64,000 bases of DNA from Actinomycetes bacterium. Lineage in GTDB: Bacteria > Actinomycetota > Acidimicrobiia > Acidimicrobiales > RAAP-2. The position numbers were made by a program, and so were the translations under genes. Below are positions 54,192 through 64,000 of the stretch, in pieces. The DNA lies in assembly GCA_021846325.1 (NCBI GenBank), contig JAJZBX010000002.1, forward strand, positions 62,001 through 126,000. The letters are read 5' to 3'. The notes beneath the pieces are model-generated. The model worked only from the letters and a program-made list of their open reading frames with translations. It made no database searches and was not told the origin of the DNA. The first letter of the stretch is position 1; the number at the start of each line of letters is the position of its first letter.

Positions 54192-55198
54192 GCCCGCCCG
54201 ACCAGCGCCGTCAGATCGACCAGACGGTTGGCGTAGCCCCACTCGTTGTCGTACCAGCCAAAGACCTTGACGAGGCTCGTCTTGTCATCGATGGGCTGGA
54301 CCATGGTCATCAGCGAGTCGAACGTGCACGAGGCCGGCGAACCCACGATGTCTGAGGAGACGATGTGGTCGTCGCTGTAGTCGACGATCCCCTTCAACGC
54401 GCCATTGGCCGCCACCCGAAACGCGTCGTTGACCTCGTCGACGGTCGTGGCGCGCACGACCGCGGTGAAATCGGTGATGCTGCCGTCTTGAACCGGGACG
54501 CGTAATGACGTGCCGTCGAGGCGACCCTTCATCGCGGCGAGCACCAAACTGGTGGCCCGAGCGGCCCCCGTCGAGGAGGGAACGATGTTGACCGCCGCCG
54601 CGCGCGCGCGGCGCAGATCCTTGTGCGCGACGTCCAGGAGGTTCTGATCGTTGGTGTACGCGTGCACCGTGGTCATGAGCCCACTGCGCACGCCGACGGC
54701 GTCATCGAGGACCTTCACCATTGGCACGAAGCAGTTGGTGGTGCACGAGGCGTTCGAGATGACGTGGTGAACCGCGGCGTCGTAGCTGGCTTCATTGACG
54801 CCCATCACGAACGTCGCGTCGGCGTCGCTCGCCGGTGCCGAGATGATGACCTTGCGGGCCCCGGCGGCCAGGTGCACCGCGGCGGCCTCGCGAGTGGTGA
54901 ATCGGCCGGTCGACTCGATCACCACGTCAATGGCGAGTTCTCGCCAGGCCAGCTGCGTGGGGTCACGCTCGGCGAGGACCCGCACGAAGCGATCCCCGAC
55001 CGTCATGCCGCCTTCGCGCACCGCCACGATCTCGCCAAAGCGCCCCTGGGTCGAGTCGTACTTGAGCAGATGCGCGTTGGTCTCGGGTGAGGTGAGGTCG
55101 TTCAGTGCCACCACCTCGATCTCGGGGTTCGCGAGCGACGCGCGCAAGAATCCTCGCCCGATTCGGCCAAAGCCGTTGATCGCGACACGAATAGGCAT
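54188..55198 (-). CDS. gap: Glyceraldehyde-3-phosphate dehydrogenase, type I
   Basis: The 336-residue NAD-dependent enzyme has INGFGRIGRGFLRA for NAD binding, the active-site Cys in SNASCTTNCFVPM, and the His/Arg sites in VHAYTNDQNL and PSSTGAARATSLVL. Asp in VVALNDLTSPE indicates NAD preference. AAGGAG lies upstream of the ATG. It begins the glycolytic stretch gap-pgk-tpiA. Confidence 0.97.
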   Translation of the reverse strand: MPIRVAINGFGRIGRGFLRASLANPEIEVVALNDLTSPETNAHLLKYDSTQGRFGEIVAVREGGMTVGDRFVRVLAERDPTQLAWRELAIDVVIESTGRFTTREAAAVHLAAGARKVIISAPASDADATFVMGVNEASYDAAVHHVISNASCTTNCFVPMVKVLDDAVGVRSGLMTTVHAYTNDQNLLDVAHKDLRRARAAAVNIVPSSTGAARATSLVLAAMKGRLDGTSLRVPVQDGSITDFTAVVRATTVDEVNDAFRVAANGALKGIVDYSDDHIVSSDIVGSPASCTFDSLMTMVQPIDDKTSLVKVFGWYDNEWGYANRLVDLTALVGRA

Positions 55199-55227
55199 GA
55201 CACTCTCCTTCTCCGACGCCCCGGGGA

Positions 55228-56085
55228 CTAGCCAAGCGCGGCACTGATGGCGTCAGACAAGTGTTGCACATCGTGTACGAGCCCATTGGCCCTCGACAAC
55301 GGGGCAACGAGGGTCGCGAGCGTGCTCGGGTCGCCTCGATAGGGTCCGTTCCGGTCCACCAACACCACGTCGGGAACGACCCCGTGGCGAATCAGTGCGT
55401 CGACGTGGTCCTGCAGGCGATACCCGCTGGTCTCGGGAATCTGCGGGTGCAGGTTCGCGACGTAGACGACACGGGCGCTTGAGCCGGCGATCGCCTGGGT
55501 GATGCCGGGAACCACCGCCGCGGCGAGAACGCTTGTGTACAGCGACCCGGGGCCGACCACCACGACGTCGGCGCGCTCGATGGCTTCCACGGCGCGAATC
55601 GGTGCCGCCGCGTTACTGGGATCGATGCGGATGCGACGGATCGTCGCCGAGCCCGCGATCGCGCTTTGACCACGGGTATCGCCCTCTTCGGTCGTCGCGC
55701 ACAGGACGACGCCCTCGGTACTGGCGGGGACAATCGAGCCCGTCACCCCCATCACCTGGGCCAGCGCCAGCACCGACTCCTCGAGGTCGCCCGTGGCGTC
55801 CACCAGCCCCACCAGCAGCAAGTTGCCGACGGCGTGGCCGGCGAGCTCGCCGAGGGTGAAGCGGTGCTCGAAGGAGCGCGTCAGCGGATTGTCGGGGTCC
55901 GCCAGGGCCCCCAGACACTTGCGAAGGTCCCCGACCGCCGCGACGTTGAGCATCGCGCGCAGGCGCCCCGTCGATCCCCCGTCGTCGGCGACCGACACCA
56001 CGCCGGTCACCTCGGTCGTGAGTCGACGTAGCGCCCGCAGTGACACGGCCGTGCCGTGTCCACCGCCGATCGCGACCGCCCTCAT
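55228..56085 (-). CDS. yvcK: Gluconeogenesis factor YvcK/MgfK (CofD-like)
   Basis: The 285-residue protein has the CofD-like fold motifs AIGGGHGTAVSLRALR, VSVADDGGSTGRLR, GDLRKCLGAL and VVVGPGSLYTS. Homologues are needed for growth on gluconeogenic carbon and for cell-wall balance, and bind UDP-sugars. The ATG at 56085 overlaps the rapZ stop as ATGA. In most Gram-positives whiA follows; here gap follows after only 29 nt. Confidence 0.95.
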   Translation of the reverse strand: MRAVAIGGGHGTAVSLRALRRLTTEVTGVVSVADDGGSTGRLRAMLNVAAVGDLRKCLGALADPDNPLTRSFEHRFTLGELAGHAVGNLLLVGLVDATGDLEESVLALAQVMGVTGSIVPASTEGVVLCATTEEGDTRGQSAIAGSATIRRIRIDPSNAAAPIRAVEAIERADVVVVGPGSLYTSVLAAAVVPGITQAIAGSSARVVYVANLHPQIPETSGYRLQDHVDALIRHGVVPDVVLVDRNGPYRGDPSTLATLVAPLSRANGLVHDVQHLSDAISAALG

Positions 56086-56924
56086 CGGGCGAGGTCGCGA
56101 TGGTAGACCGAGTTCGTGATATTGAGCCGGCGTCGAATCTCCTCGGCGATGGCGACCGAGCGGTGACGCCCACCGGTGCAACCGATCGCGACCGACAGGT
56201 ACGACTTACCCTCCTTGGCGAATTCCGGTATCTGCCACGACAGCATGTTCACCACGTCGTCGACGAAGTGCTGGGCCGGCTCGTGCTCCAAGACGTATCG
56301 CGACACGGGCTCGTCCAGTCCGCTCATCGGTCGCAGGTCGTCGATCCAGTGCGGATTCGGTAGAAAACGGCAGTCAAAGACCAGGTCGACGTCGCGCGGA
56401 ATGCCGTTGGCGTAGCCGAAGGTGACCAGTGACACCCGCAGCGAGTCGTGACCCAGGGTGGCGAAGGTCTCGACGATGCGCGAACGCAACTGGTTCGTGT
56501 TGATCGAGCCCGTGTCGATCACCAGGTCGGCGGCGTCTCGGATTGACTTCAGCGACGCGCGTTCGTTCGCGATCGAGCTCGCCAGCGTCGTCCCCGGGTA
56601 GGGGTGGCGACGGCGATTGCCCTCGTAGCGGTGGATTAACACGTCGTCGGGGGCGTCGAGGAACAAAATCTTGGCCCCGCCGTACTTACGCCGTAGCTCC
56701 GCTTCTATCTGCAAGAGTGAGTCGGGCTGGACCCGACCACTGCGCCCGACCACGAAAGCCACACCCGAGTAATCCAGTTTGCCCGCGGTCGCGAGTTCGC
56801 CCACGCGCACCACCAGCTCCAAGGGGAGGTTGTCGATGACGAACCAACCGAGGTCTTCGAGCGCCGCCGACACCGTCGATCGACCCGCCCCCGACATGCC
56901 CGTCACCAAGAGAATCTCACTCAT
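56082..56924 (-). CDS. rapZ: RNase adapter RapZ family nucleotide-binding protein
   Basis: The 280-residue protein (YvcJ/RapZ) has Walker A LVTGMSGAGRSTVSAAL, followed by DNLPLELV and, near the C-terminus, the metabolite-binding GCTGGRHRSVAIAEEI. In E. coli RapZ guides RNase E to sRNA GlmZ; in Gram-positives it is a nucleotide-binding protein of unsettled role. It overlaps uvrC by 8 nt. Confidence 0.95.
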   Translation of the reverse strand: MSEILLVTGMSGAGRSTVSAALEDLGWFVIDNLPLELVVRVGELATAGKLDYSGVAFVVGRSGRVQPDSLLQIEAELRRKYGGAKILFLDAPDDVLIHRYEGNRRRHPYPGTTLASSIANERASLKSIRDAADLVIDTGSINTNQLRSRIVETFATLGHDSLRVSLVTFGYANGIPRDVDLVFDCRFLPNPHWIDDLRPMSGLDEPVSRYVLEHEPAQHFVDDVVNMLSWQIPEFAKEGKSYLSVAIGCTGGRHRSVAIAEEIRRRLNITNSVYHRDLAR

Positions 56925-58776
56925 CGTCCGTCATCTCCCTGGACGCTCGCCGCGGCGTCGGCGCACGTAAGTGATCGTAGAGGTTTCGAGCCACGTCGTG
57001 GGGCAGCCACGAGCGCGCGAGCAGGTCATCGAGCTCTAGGGCGCGAATGGCCTCCAGGGTGCCGAACTCGGCCATCAGCCGCTCTCGTCGGCGCGCACCC
57101 AGGCCCGCGACACCCTCGAGGGACGACGCGACCATCGCGCGACCCCGTTTGGAGCGGTGAAAGGTGATCGCGAATCGGTGCGCCTCGTCGCGCACGCGCT
57201 GAACGAGGTACAGCGACTCCGACCCGCGCTCGAGCACCACGGGCGTCGACGTGCCGGGACGATAGAGCAACTCCTCTCGCTTGGCCAAGGCCGCCAACTC
57301 CACGTCGGCCACGCCCGCCGCTGCGGCGGCGCGCTGCGCCGCGTGCAGCTGGGCCAGACCGCCGTCGACGATGATGAGATCGGGCCGGCGAAATGCGCCG
57401 CCACCAAGCTCGTCGTGCCAGTGGCTCAGACGACGTCGAACCACCTCGAACATCGCGCCCACGTCGTCGTTGCCAAGGGTCTCACGTACGTGGAAACGGC
57501 GGTAGTCGGCCTTCTTGGCGAGCGCGTCTTCGAAGACCACCATCGAGCCGACGTAGTTGGTCCCCTGCAGATGGCTCATGTCGAAGCACTCGATCCGGAA
57601 GGGCGGCTGCGCTAGTCCGAGGGCGCTACCGATCTCCTGGAGCGCTCGGGAGCGAACGTTGTAGTCGTGCTCGCGTCGGTGGCTGTCTCGCGCCATGACG
57701 GCGTCCGCGTCGGCCAGCGCGAGGTCCATCACGCGCTTTCGTCGCCCGCGCTGGGCCACCGACACGACGACCCGCGCGCCCCGAAGCCCCGTGAGGAACA
57801 CCGTGGCCAGCGGCGACGCCGCGCCCGCGCTCACCACGACCTCGCGCGGAACGTCGGCGGCCTCGCCGTAGAGCGTGGGCAGCGCGGCCTCGAGCACCTC
57901 GGCGGACGATTCGTCCAGTGAGCGGTCGACGAACTTCACCTCGCGCCCGATGATCCGACCACGCCGGACGCGAAAGCGCACCACGCCCGCCCGCGCGCCG
58001 TTCACGCGCACCGCGATGACGTCCAGATTCGAGTGATCGTCGAGCACCACCGTCTGGGCCTGCGCCGCGCGGGCTAGCGCGGCGAGGCCGTCGCGCAGGC
58101 GGGCCGCTGCTTCGTAGTGCTGACGCTGGGCCGCGTCACTCATCTGGGACTCGAGCGCCCGGCGCAGGGGCTTGACGTTACCCTCGAAGAACGCCGCCCA
58201 GGACGCGACGAGCGACGCGTACCCTTCGCGATCGATCGCGCCAACGCACGGCCCGCTGCACTTACCAATGTCGAACAGCAGACACGGCCGAGCGATCCGC
58301 TGCTGGTAGTCAAACTTGTGTCGCGAGCAGGTGCGCAGCGGGTAGACCTGCAGGAGCTCGTCCATGGCGGTGCGCAGCGCGCCCACGTCGGCGACCGGGC
58401 CGAAGTAGCGAACCCCTCGAACGTGCTGGCCACGCGTCACGTACGGCACCGGAAAGGGCGTACGGACGTCGAGCGCGACGTACGGGTACGACTTGTCATC
58501 CTTCAGGCGAAGGTTGTAGCGGGGCTGGTTCTCCTTGATCAACTCGTTCTCGAGGATCAGGGCGTCGACCTCGGACGGCGTGACGATCCACTCGACGCTC
58601 GCGGCCTCGACCATCAGCGCCTGGGTCTTGGGGTCCAGGGCCCCGAGTCGCTGGAAATAATTGCTCAGGCGCTGCGCGAGCGACCGCGCCTTGCCGACGT
58701 AGATCACCGTGCCGCGTTCGTTGCGAAAGAGGTAGCAGCCGCTGGTGCGCGGAATCGAACCCGGCTTGCTCAGCAC
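56917..58776 (-). CDS. uvrC: Excinuclease ABC subunit C
   Basis: The 619-residue endonuclease makes both cuts around a lesion. The GIY-YIG domain is [20 protein letters not shown], then a UVR motif near residue 210 ([18 protein letters not shown]), an RNase H-like domain with [10 protein letters not shown] and [12 protein letters not shown], and a C-terminal helix-hairpin-helix ([15 protein letters not shown]). It overlaps uvrA by 7 nt and rapZ by 8 nt. Confidence 0.97.
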   Translation of the reverse strand: MLSKPGSIPRTSGCYLFRNERGTVIYVGKARSLAQRLSNYFQRLGALDPKTQALMVEAASVEWIVTPSEVDALILENELIKENQPRYNLRLKDDKSYPYVALDVRTPFPVPYVTRGQHVRGVRYFGPVADVGALRTAMDELLQVYPLRTCSRHKFDYQQRIARPCLLFDIGKCSGPCVGAIDREGYASLVASWAAFFEGNVKPLRRALESQMSDAAQRQHYEAAARLRDGLAALARAAQAQTVVLDDHSNLDVIAVRVNGARAGVVRFRVRRGRIIGREVKFVDRSLDESSAEVLEAALPTLYGEAADVPREVVVSAGAASPLATVFLTGLRGARVVVSVAQRGRRKRVMDLALADADAVMARDSHRREHDYNVRSRALQEIGSALGLAQPPFRIECFDMSHLQGTNYVGSMVVFEDALAKKADYRRFHVRETLGNDDVGAMFEVVRRRLSHWHDELGGGAFRRPDLIIVDGGLAQLHAAQRAAAAAGVADVELAALAKREELLYRPGTSTPVVLERGSESLYLVQRVRDEAHRFAITFHRSKRGRAMVASSLEGVAGLGARRRERLMAEFGTLEAIRALELDDLLARSWLPHDVARNLYDHLRAPTPRRASREMTDDE

Positions 58777-61610
58777 AACTGCGCCGCAGCGGCGAGGACC
58801 TCTCGCAGCACCGTGCCGGTCGCGCTGTCCAGCGCCGCGATGTCTTCGGGGGTGCCCTCGCCCACGACGAGCCCGCCCCGACGGCCGCCCTCGGGTCCGA
58901 GGTCGATAATCCAGTCGGCCGTCTTGATGACGTCCAGGTTGTGCTCGATGACCACGACCGTATTGCCCTGGTCAACCAAACGATGCAGCACCTCGAGCAA
59001 CCGGTGCACGTCATCGAAGTGCAGTCCGGTCGTCGGCTCGTCCAACACGTAGAACGTGTGGCCGGTCGGGCGACGGGCGAGCTCGGCCGCCAACTTCACG
59101 CGTTGGGCCTCGCCGCCCGAGAGCGTCGGCGCCGGCTGACCGAGTCGAACGTACCCGAGCCCGACGTCAAAGAGGCTCTCGATGTGACGCATGATCGACG
59201 GCTGGCGTTCGAAGAACGAGCGAGCCTCGGCCACCGGCATGTTGAGCACGTCGCTGATCGACTTACCCCGATAGAGGATCTCCAGGGTCTCGCGGTTGTA
59301 GCGAGCACCGTCGCAGGCTTCGCAGTTGACGTAGACGTCGGGCAGAAAGTGCATCTCGATCTTGATCGTGCCGTCGCCCGCGCAGGTCTCGCACCGCCCT
59401 CCCTTCACGTTGAAGGAGAATCGACCCGGCAGATAGCCGCGTACCTTGGATTCGGATGTCTCGGCGAAGAGCTTGCGAATCTTGTCGAAGACCCCCGTGT
59501 AGGTGGCCGGATTCGACCGTGGCGTTCGACCGATGGGCTGCTGATTCACCGCGACTACCTTGTCCAGATACTCGATGCCCACCAGCGCGTCATGGGCCGC
59601 CGCGGTCGTCTTGGCGCCGTTGATCGCGCGCTCGAGCGCGTTGAGCACGATGGCGTTGATCAGGGTCGACTTGCCCGACCCCGAGACGCCGGTGACGGCC
59701 ACGAAGGTGCCGAGCGGGATGCCCACGGTGACGTCGCGAAGATTGTTGGCCCGCGCGCCCTTGACGACCAGGCGATGACCATCACCTGGTCGCCGATCGG
59801 TCGGTACCGCTATCGATCGGCGTCCCGACAGGTACTGACCGGTGATCGAGGCCTCATTGTCGAGCAAGTCGGCGTAACTCCCGGCGTGCACGACTTGACC
59901 GCCGAACTCCCCGGCCCCCGGTCCGATATCGACGACGAAGTCCGCGGCACGGATCGTTTCCTCGTCGTGCTCGACGACGATCACTGAGTTACCCAGATCG
60001 CGCAGGCGCTCGAGTGTGGCGATGAGCCGTTGGTTGTCGCGCTGGTGGAGACCGATCGACGGCTCGTCGAGGACGTAGAGCACCCCGACCAGGTAGCTGC
60101 CGATCTGGGACGCGAGACGGATGCGCTGGGCCTCGCCACCCGACAAGGTCGCCGAGGCTCGACTGAGGGTCAGGTAGTCCAGGCCGACGTCGAGCAGGAA
60201 CGTCAGGCGCTGACGGATCTCCTTGACGACCTGGTGCGCGATCGCCTCGTCGCGATCCGAGAGCCGCAGGTCGTCGAAGAAGGCGATCGCCTCGTCAATG
60301 GTCATCGAGCTCACGTCGGCGATGCTGTGCGCACCAACCCGCACGGCGAGCACCTCGGGCTTGAGGCGCTGACCGCGGCACGCGGTGCATTCGACCTCGC
60401 GCATGAACTGCTCGGCCTGTTCGCGCGACCAGTCCCCGTCGGCCTCGCTGCGCTTACGCTCGAGCCATTCGACGATGCCGTTGTAGGTCGTCTCGTAAGT
60501 CCGCACGCGGCCGTAGCGGTTGCGGAATCGTACGGGCACCGCCTTTTGGTCAACGCCGTAGAGGATGAGCTTGCGGTCCTTGGCCCGTAGTTTGTTCCAC
60601 GGCGTCGCAACGTCAAAGCCGCCCAACTGCGCGATGCCTTCAATGAGTCGTTCGAAGTACTTGAAACGCTGGCCGGCCCACGGCGCGAGTGCGCCGTCGG
60701 CCAGACTACGCGTGGGATCGGGGACCACCAGCTCGGGGTCAACTTCGAACCGTGTACCCAGTCCCGTACAGACCGCGCAGGCGCCGTAGGGCGAGTTGAA
60801 CGAGAAGTCGCGTGGTGCGAGCTCGCTGAAACTCACGCCGCAGTCCGCGCAGGCCAACTTCTCCGAGTACCGCACGAGCTCATCCGAGCCGGTGAAGTGA
60901 ACTGAGACGACCCCCATGGTCAGCGCGAGCGCCGCCTCGACCGACTCGGTCAACCGCTGACGATTCGCGGGCTTGACGCTGAGGCGGTCCAAGACGACGT
61001 CGATCGTATGCTGCTCGTAACGCGCGAGGTTCACCTCGTGACGCTGCTCGAGCTCCACGATGGCGCCATCGATTCGCACGCGCGAGAAGCCCTGCGCGCT
61101 CAGATCATCGAGCAGGGCGCTGTACTCGCCCTTTCGTCCGTCGACCACGGTTGCGAGCACCATGAATCGCTCATTGGCCGTACGCGTCAGAATCAGGTCG
61201 ACGATCTGCTGGGGGGTCTGGCGAGTGACCGGTCGCCCGCAGTTCGGGCAGTGCGGCACACCTATACGCGCGAAAAGCAGGCGCAGGTAGTCGTGGATCT
61301 CCGTGATGGTGCCAACCGTCGAACGGGGATTGCGCGAAGCCGTCTTTTGGTCGATCGAGATCGAGGGCGACAGGCCTTCGATGAAATCCACGTCGGGCTT
61401 GTCCATCTGGCCCAGGAACTGGCGCGCGTACGCCGAAAGACTCTCCACGTAACGGCGCTGGCCCTCGGCGTAGATCGTGTCGAAGGCCAGCGACGATTTC
61501 CCTGATCCCGAGAGGCCGGTGAAGACCACCAGGCGATCGCGGGGTATCTCGACCGCCAGATTCTTCAAATTGTGTACTCGCGCACCCTGCACGCGGATCG
61601 ACGGCGACAT
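58770..61610 (-). CDS. uvrA: Excinuclease ABC subunit A
   Basis: The 946-residue ABC-type damage sensor has two ATPase modules: [19 protein letters not shown] near the start and [16 protein letters not shown] near residue 640. Zinc modules are [18 protein letters not shown] / CAVC and [16 protein letters not shown] / CEACDG. ABC signatures [15 protein letters not shown] and [11 protein letters not shown] are present. It detects lesions with UvrB. It is 47 nt after uvrB on the same strand. Confidence 0.98.
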   Translation of the reverse strand: MSPSIRVQGARVHNLKNLAVEIPRDRLVVFTGLSGSGKSSLAFDTIYAEGQRRYVESLSAYARQFLGQMDKPDVDFIEGLSPSISIDQKTASRNPRSTVGTITEIHDYLRLLFARIGVPHCPNCGRPVTRQTPQQIVDLILTRTANERFMVLATVVDGRKGEYSALLDDLSAQGFSRVRIDGAIVELEQRHEVNLARYEQHTIDVVLDRLSVKPANRQRLTESVEAALALTMGVVSVHFTGSDELVRYSEKLACADCGVSFSELAPRDFSFNSPYGACAVCTGLGTRFEVDPELVVPDPTRSLADGALAPWAGQRFKYFERLIEGIAQLGGFDVATPWNKLRAKDRKLILYGVDQKAVPVRFRNRYGRVRTYETTYNGIVEWLERKRSEADGDWSREQAEQFMREVECTACRGQRLKPEVLAVRVGAHSIADVSSMTIDEAIAFFDDLRLSDRDEAIAHQVVKEIRQRLTFLLDVGLDYLTLSRASATLSGGEAQRIRLASQIGSYLVGVLYVLDEPSIGLHQRDNQRLIATLERLRDLGNSVIVVEHDEETIRAADFVVDIGPGAGEFGGQVVHAGSYADLLDNEASITGQYLSGRRSIAVPTDRRPGDGHRLVVKGARANNLRDVTVGIPLGTFVAVTGVSGSGKSTLINAIVLNALERAINGAKTTAAAHDALVGIEYLDKVVAVNQQPIGRTPRSNPATYTGVFDKIRKLFAETSESKVRGYLPGRFSFNVKGGRCETCAGDGTIKIEMHFLPDVYVNCEACDGARYNRETLEILYRGKSISDVLNMPVAEARSFFERQPSIMRHIESLFDVGLGYVRLGQPAPTLSGGEAQRVKLAAELARRPTGHTFYVLDEPTTGLHFDDVHRLLEVLHRLVDQGNTVVVIEHNLDVIKTADWIIDLGPEGGRRGGLVVGEGTPEDIAALDSATGTVLREVLAAAAQLC

Positions 61611-61657
61611 GTCGTGAATCTACCAATCGGGTGTGCCGCGTCGACCGGCCGGCGGTC

Positions 61658-63664
61658 TCACTGCCCCTCGAGCATCGAGGGGTCCAGACCCTGTCGCTGC
61701 AGACTGTGCAGCAGATCGCGCAGCGCCGCCGCCTCTTCGAAACGCAGCTCGCGCGCCGCCTCGAGCATCGCGTTCTCGACACGGGTGATCTCACGCGACA
61801 GGTCGTCGGGCAGCGATCCCCCGAGCCGCTCGATCGGCGCGGGCCGCTCGCGGCTCGGTCCGGCGTCGCTGCGCAGCCGATTCAGTATGTCCGCGACGTT
61901 CTTGGTCACCGTCTGGGGCTCGATGCCGTGTTCGAGGTTGTAGGCAACCTGGCGTTCGCGGCGCCGTTGGGTGAGCGAGATCGCGTCACGCATGGAGTCC
62001 GTGAGGCGATCGGCGTACAAGACGGCCGTGCCGTTGGCGTTTCGCGCCGCCCGGCCAATGGTTTGGATCAGGGCGCTGCGCGAACGCAAGAAGCCCTCCT
62101 TGTCCGCGTCCAGGATCGCGACGAGGGACACCTCGGGCAGGTCCAGACCCTCGCGCAGCAAGTTGATGCCGACCAAGACGTCAAACTCACCCAGTCGCAG
62201 GGATCGAAGGATTTCGATCCGCTGAATCGTGTCGATGTCGCTGTGCAGGTACTGCACGCGGTACCCCGCCTTGGTCAAGAACGTGGTGAGGTCCTCCGCC
62301 ATGCGCTTGGTCAGGGTCGTGACCAGGGTTCGCTCACCTCGAGCGATGACCTCGTCGAGCCGAGTGCGCAGATCGTCGATCTGATTACGCGTGGCAACGA
62401 CGTGAACCAGCGGGTCGACGAGCCCCGTCGGGCGGATCACCTGTTCGGCGATCTGGTCGCTCACCTCGTACTCAAAGGGGCCCGGCGTCGCCGACACGAA
62501 GACCATCTGGGGCACCAGATCGATGAATTCGTCGAAGTTGAGCGGGCGGTTGTCCATGGCGCTGGGCAGACGGAACCCGTGCTCGACGAGCGTCTCTTTG
62601 CGCGAGCGGTCACCGGCGTACTGACCGCGCACCTGGGGGATCGCCACGTGAGACTCGTCGACCACGACGAGGTAGTCGTCGGGGAAGTAATCCAGCAGCG
62701 TGTAGGGGCGCTCGCCGGGTCGGCGCCCGTCGAGGTGGGCGGAGTAGTTCTCGATACCCGCACAGACGCCCGTCTGCTCGAGCATCTCCAGGTCGTGCTC
62801 GGTGCGCGAGCGTAGTCGCTGGGCCTCGAGCAGCTTGCCCGCTCGCTCAAAGCTGGCCAGCTGCCCCTGCAGTTCGATCTCGATCGAGCGCGCCGCGCGA
62901 TGCAACGTCTCAGAGCTGGTGGCGTAGTGGGTCGCCGCGAACAGGGTCACGTCATCGACCGTGCCCCGCAGCTCTTGGGTGAGCGGGTTGAAAAAGGTGA
63001 TCGTCTCAATTTCGTCGAAGAAGAAGGAGACGCGTACTGCCTCGTTGCTGTACGCCGGTTGAATCTCCAGCGTGTCACCCTTCATCCGAAAGGTGCCGCG
63101 TTCGAGCACGGTCTCGTTGCGGTGATACTGCATCTCGACGAGTCGGCGCAACAACTGGCGCTGCTCGACTGACTCGCCTCGCGCCAGCGCCAACATTCGA
63201 TCGCGGTATTCGAGCGGGTTGCCCAGCCCGTAGATGCACGACACCGACGCGACCACGATCGTGTCGCGGTGCGTCAGCAACGACGACGTCGCCGCGTGAC
63301 GCAGGCGATCGATCTCCTCGTTGATCGAGCTGTCCTTCTCGATGAAGGTGTCGGTGCGCGGAATATACGCCTCGGGCTGGTAGTAGTCGTAGTACGAGAC
63401 GAAGAACTCCACCCGATTGCGCGGCAGCATGTCACGCAACTCGGACGCCAGTTGCGCGGCGAGCGACTTGTTGGGTTCTAGAATCAGCGTGGGCCGTTGC
63501 ACGCGCTCCACGAGCCAGGCGATGGTCGCCGTCTTGCCGCTGCCGGTGATGCCCTCGAGTGTCTGATAGCGCAGACCGTCTCGCACGCCGCGCGCGAGCA
63601 ACTCAATCGCCTGCGGCTGGTCACCCGCCGGACGAAAGGGCGACTCGACCAGAAACTCGTTCAC
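61658..63664 (-). CDS. uvrB: Excinuclease ABC subunit B
   Basis: The 668-residue DNA helicase-like protein verifies damage. Walker A is [17 protein letters not shown], the beta-hairpin is in [20 protein letters not shown], the DEAD-like box is [11 protein letters not shown], and the helicase motif [10 protein letters not shown] follows. A UVR domain ends the protein ([20 protein letters not shown]). The start overlaps the coaE stop by 4 nt. Confidence 0.98.
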   Translation of the reverse strand: MNEFLVESPFRPAGDQPQAIELLARGVRDGLRYQTLEGITGSGKTATIAWLVERVQRPTLILEPNKSLAAQLASELRDMLPRNRVEFFVSYYDYYQPEAYIPRTDTFIEKDSSINEEIDRLRHAATSSLLTHRDTIVVASVSCIYGLGNPLEYRDRMLALARGESVEQRQLLRRLVEMQYHRNETVLERGTFRMKGDTLEIQPAYSNEAVRVSFFFDEIETITFFNPLTQELRGTVDDVTLFAATHYATSSETLHRAARSIEIELQGQLASFERAGKLLEAQRLRSRTEHDLEMLEQTGVCAGIENYSAHLDGRRPGERPYTLLDYFPDDYLVVVDESHVAIPQVRGQYAGDRSRKETLVEHGFRLPSAMDNRPLNFDEFIDLVPQMVFVSATPGPFEYEVSDQIAEQVIRPTGLVDPLVHVVATRNQIDDLRTRLDEVIARGERTLVTTLTKRMAEDLTTFLTKAGYRVQYLHSDIDTIQRIEILRSLRLGEFDVLVGINLLREGLDLPEVSLVAILDADKEGFLRSRSALIQTIGRAARNANGTAVLYADRLTDSMRDAISLTQRRRERQVAYNLEHGIEPQTVTKNVADILNRLRSDAGPSRERPAPIERLGGSLPDDLSREITRVENAMLEAARELRFEEAAALRDLLHSLQRQGLDPSMLEGQ

Positions 63665-64000
63665 GACAGACCCGCCTCGCTGAGTAACTCGTCCACACGA
63701 GCCTCGAGCTCGCCGATCGAACCCTCGTTCCAGATCACCGCGTCGACGAGGGCGATACGCTCCTCGTTGGTCATCTGGGAACCGAGGCGGGCCACGGCGT
63801 CACTCGCCGTCAGGCCGCGCAGCCTCGTCAGTCGCCCCACGGCGACCTCGGGACTCGCGAGCACGGCCCACACTCGCGTCAACTCGAACGCCACCCGGTG
63901 CTCCGCGCGAAACAGCGGCAGCGCGATGAACGCCGCAGGCCCGCTGATCGCCTTCAGTCGATCGTGGATCTCCCGGCCGATGCGCCCGTGGGTGATCCGG
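63661..64000 (-). CDS. coaE: Dephospho-CoA kinase (C-terminal part; N-terminus beyond window)
   Basis: The frame is open to the window edge; about 112 residues are seen. [53 protein letters not shown] and [20 protein letters not shown] correspond in order to the CoaE C-terminal half (PLL/F, RL..R, R...Q, AD.vi.N.G). CoaE completes CoA synthesis. The P-loop lies outside. coaE-uvrB is a common actinobacterial pair. Confidence 0.85.
   Translation of the reverse strand, partial: RITHGRIGREIHDRLKAISGPAAFIALPLFRAEHRVAFELTRVWAVLASPEVAVGRLTRLRGLTASDAVARLGSQMTNEERIALVDAVIWNEGSIGELEARVDELLSEAGLS

Overview
The window reads as a compact, GC-rich chromosome of an actinomycete-type bacterium (Actinomycetota). 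Three things point there: the block scpA-scpB-rluB-aroH-tyrA-aroA-cmk-plsC, the block nadK-recN-pyrG-nudix-xerD, and the block coaE-uvrB-uvrA-uvrC-rapZ-yvcK-gap-pgk-tpiA-secG, together with many GTG/TTG starts and start/stop overlaps of 1-4 nt. A member of the Acidimicrobiia is my best guess for the class, but that is inference; no rRNA gene is present to settle it.

Layout. 1-2.4 kb: the 3' part of an old-yellow-enzyme reductase and an FAD-dependent amine/amino-acid oxidase. 2.4-5.2 kb: acetate assimilation (acs plus a SatP-type acetate carrier), each with a clear hairpin terminator. 5.3-9.8 kb: tryptophan synthesis, with trpCFBA leftward and trpD divergent. 9.8-13.2 kb: a leftward operon of a PDZ/DUF512 Fe-S protein, der, a tiny zinc-ribbon membrane protein and a gamma-carbonic anhydrase. 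13.2-15.2 kb: ispH and a family-2 glycosyltransferase. 15.2-21.3 kb: an eight-gene operon for chromosome condensation, rRNA modification, aromatic amino acids, CMP kinase and phospholipid acylation. 21.3-28.5 kb: trpS against the leftward run nadK-recN-pyrG-nudix-xerD-M50 protease.

28.7-43 kb is the accessory part: a lone pilin-like protein, an MFS exporter, a three-gene glycan operon (GT4, six-hairpin enzyme, GH130), three secreted proteins (a large FN3 protein, an Asp-box/BNR protein and an unknown) and a decayed patch with an IS3-type transposase remnant and a LuxR-ATPase fragment. It has the longest intergenic stretches and the fewest recognisable genes.

43-50 kb holds a six-gene operon that looks like group-4 hydrogenase / formate hydrogenlyase (order HycG-HyfB-HycD-HyfE-HyfF-HycE). 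The large subunit has lost all four cysteines that bind the NiFe centre, while the small subunit keeps its Fe-S cysteines and the membrane subunits keep their charged pump residues. It is therefore best read as an energy-converting hydrogenase-related (Ehr) complex of unknown redox substrate. A tRNA-Leu(GAG) follows. 50.3-64 kb: an exported family-5 solute-binding protein, secG, lower glycolysis, yvcK-rapZ (with no whiA) and the complete uvrABC excision-repair set, ending in a partial coaE.

A recurrent promoter signature appears: at three divergent gene pairs and one further gene a TAnnnT -10 box ends exactly 6 or 7 nt before the start codon, which predicts leaderless mRNAs.
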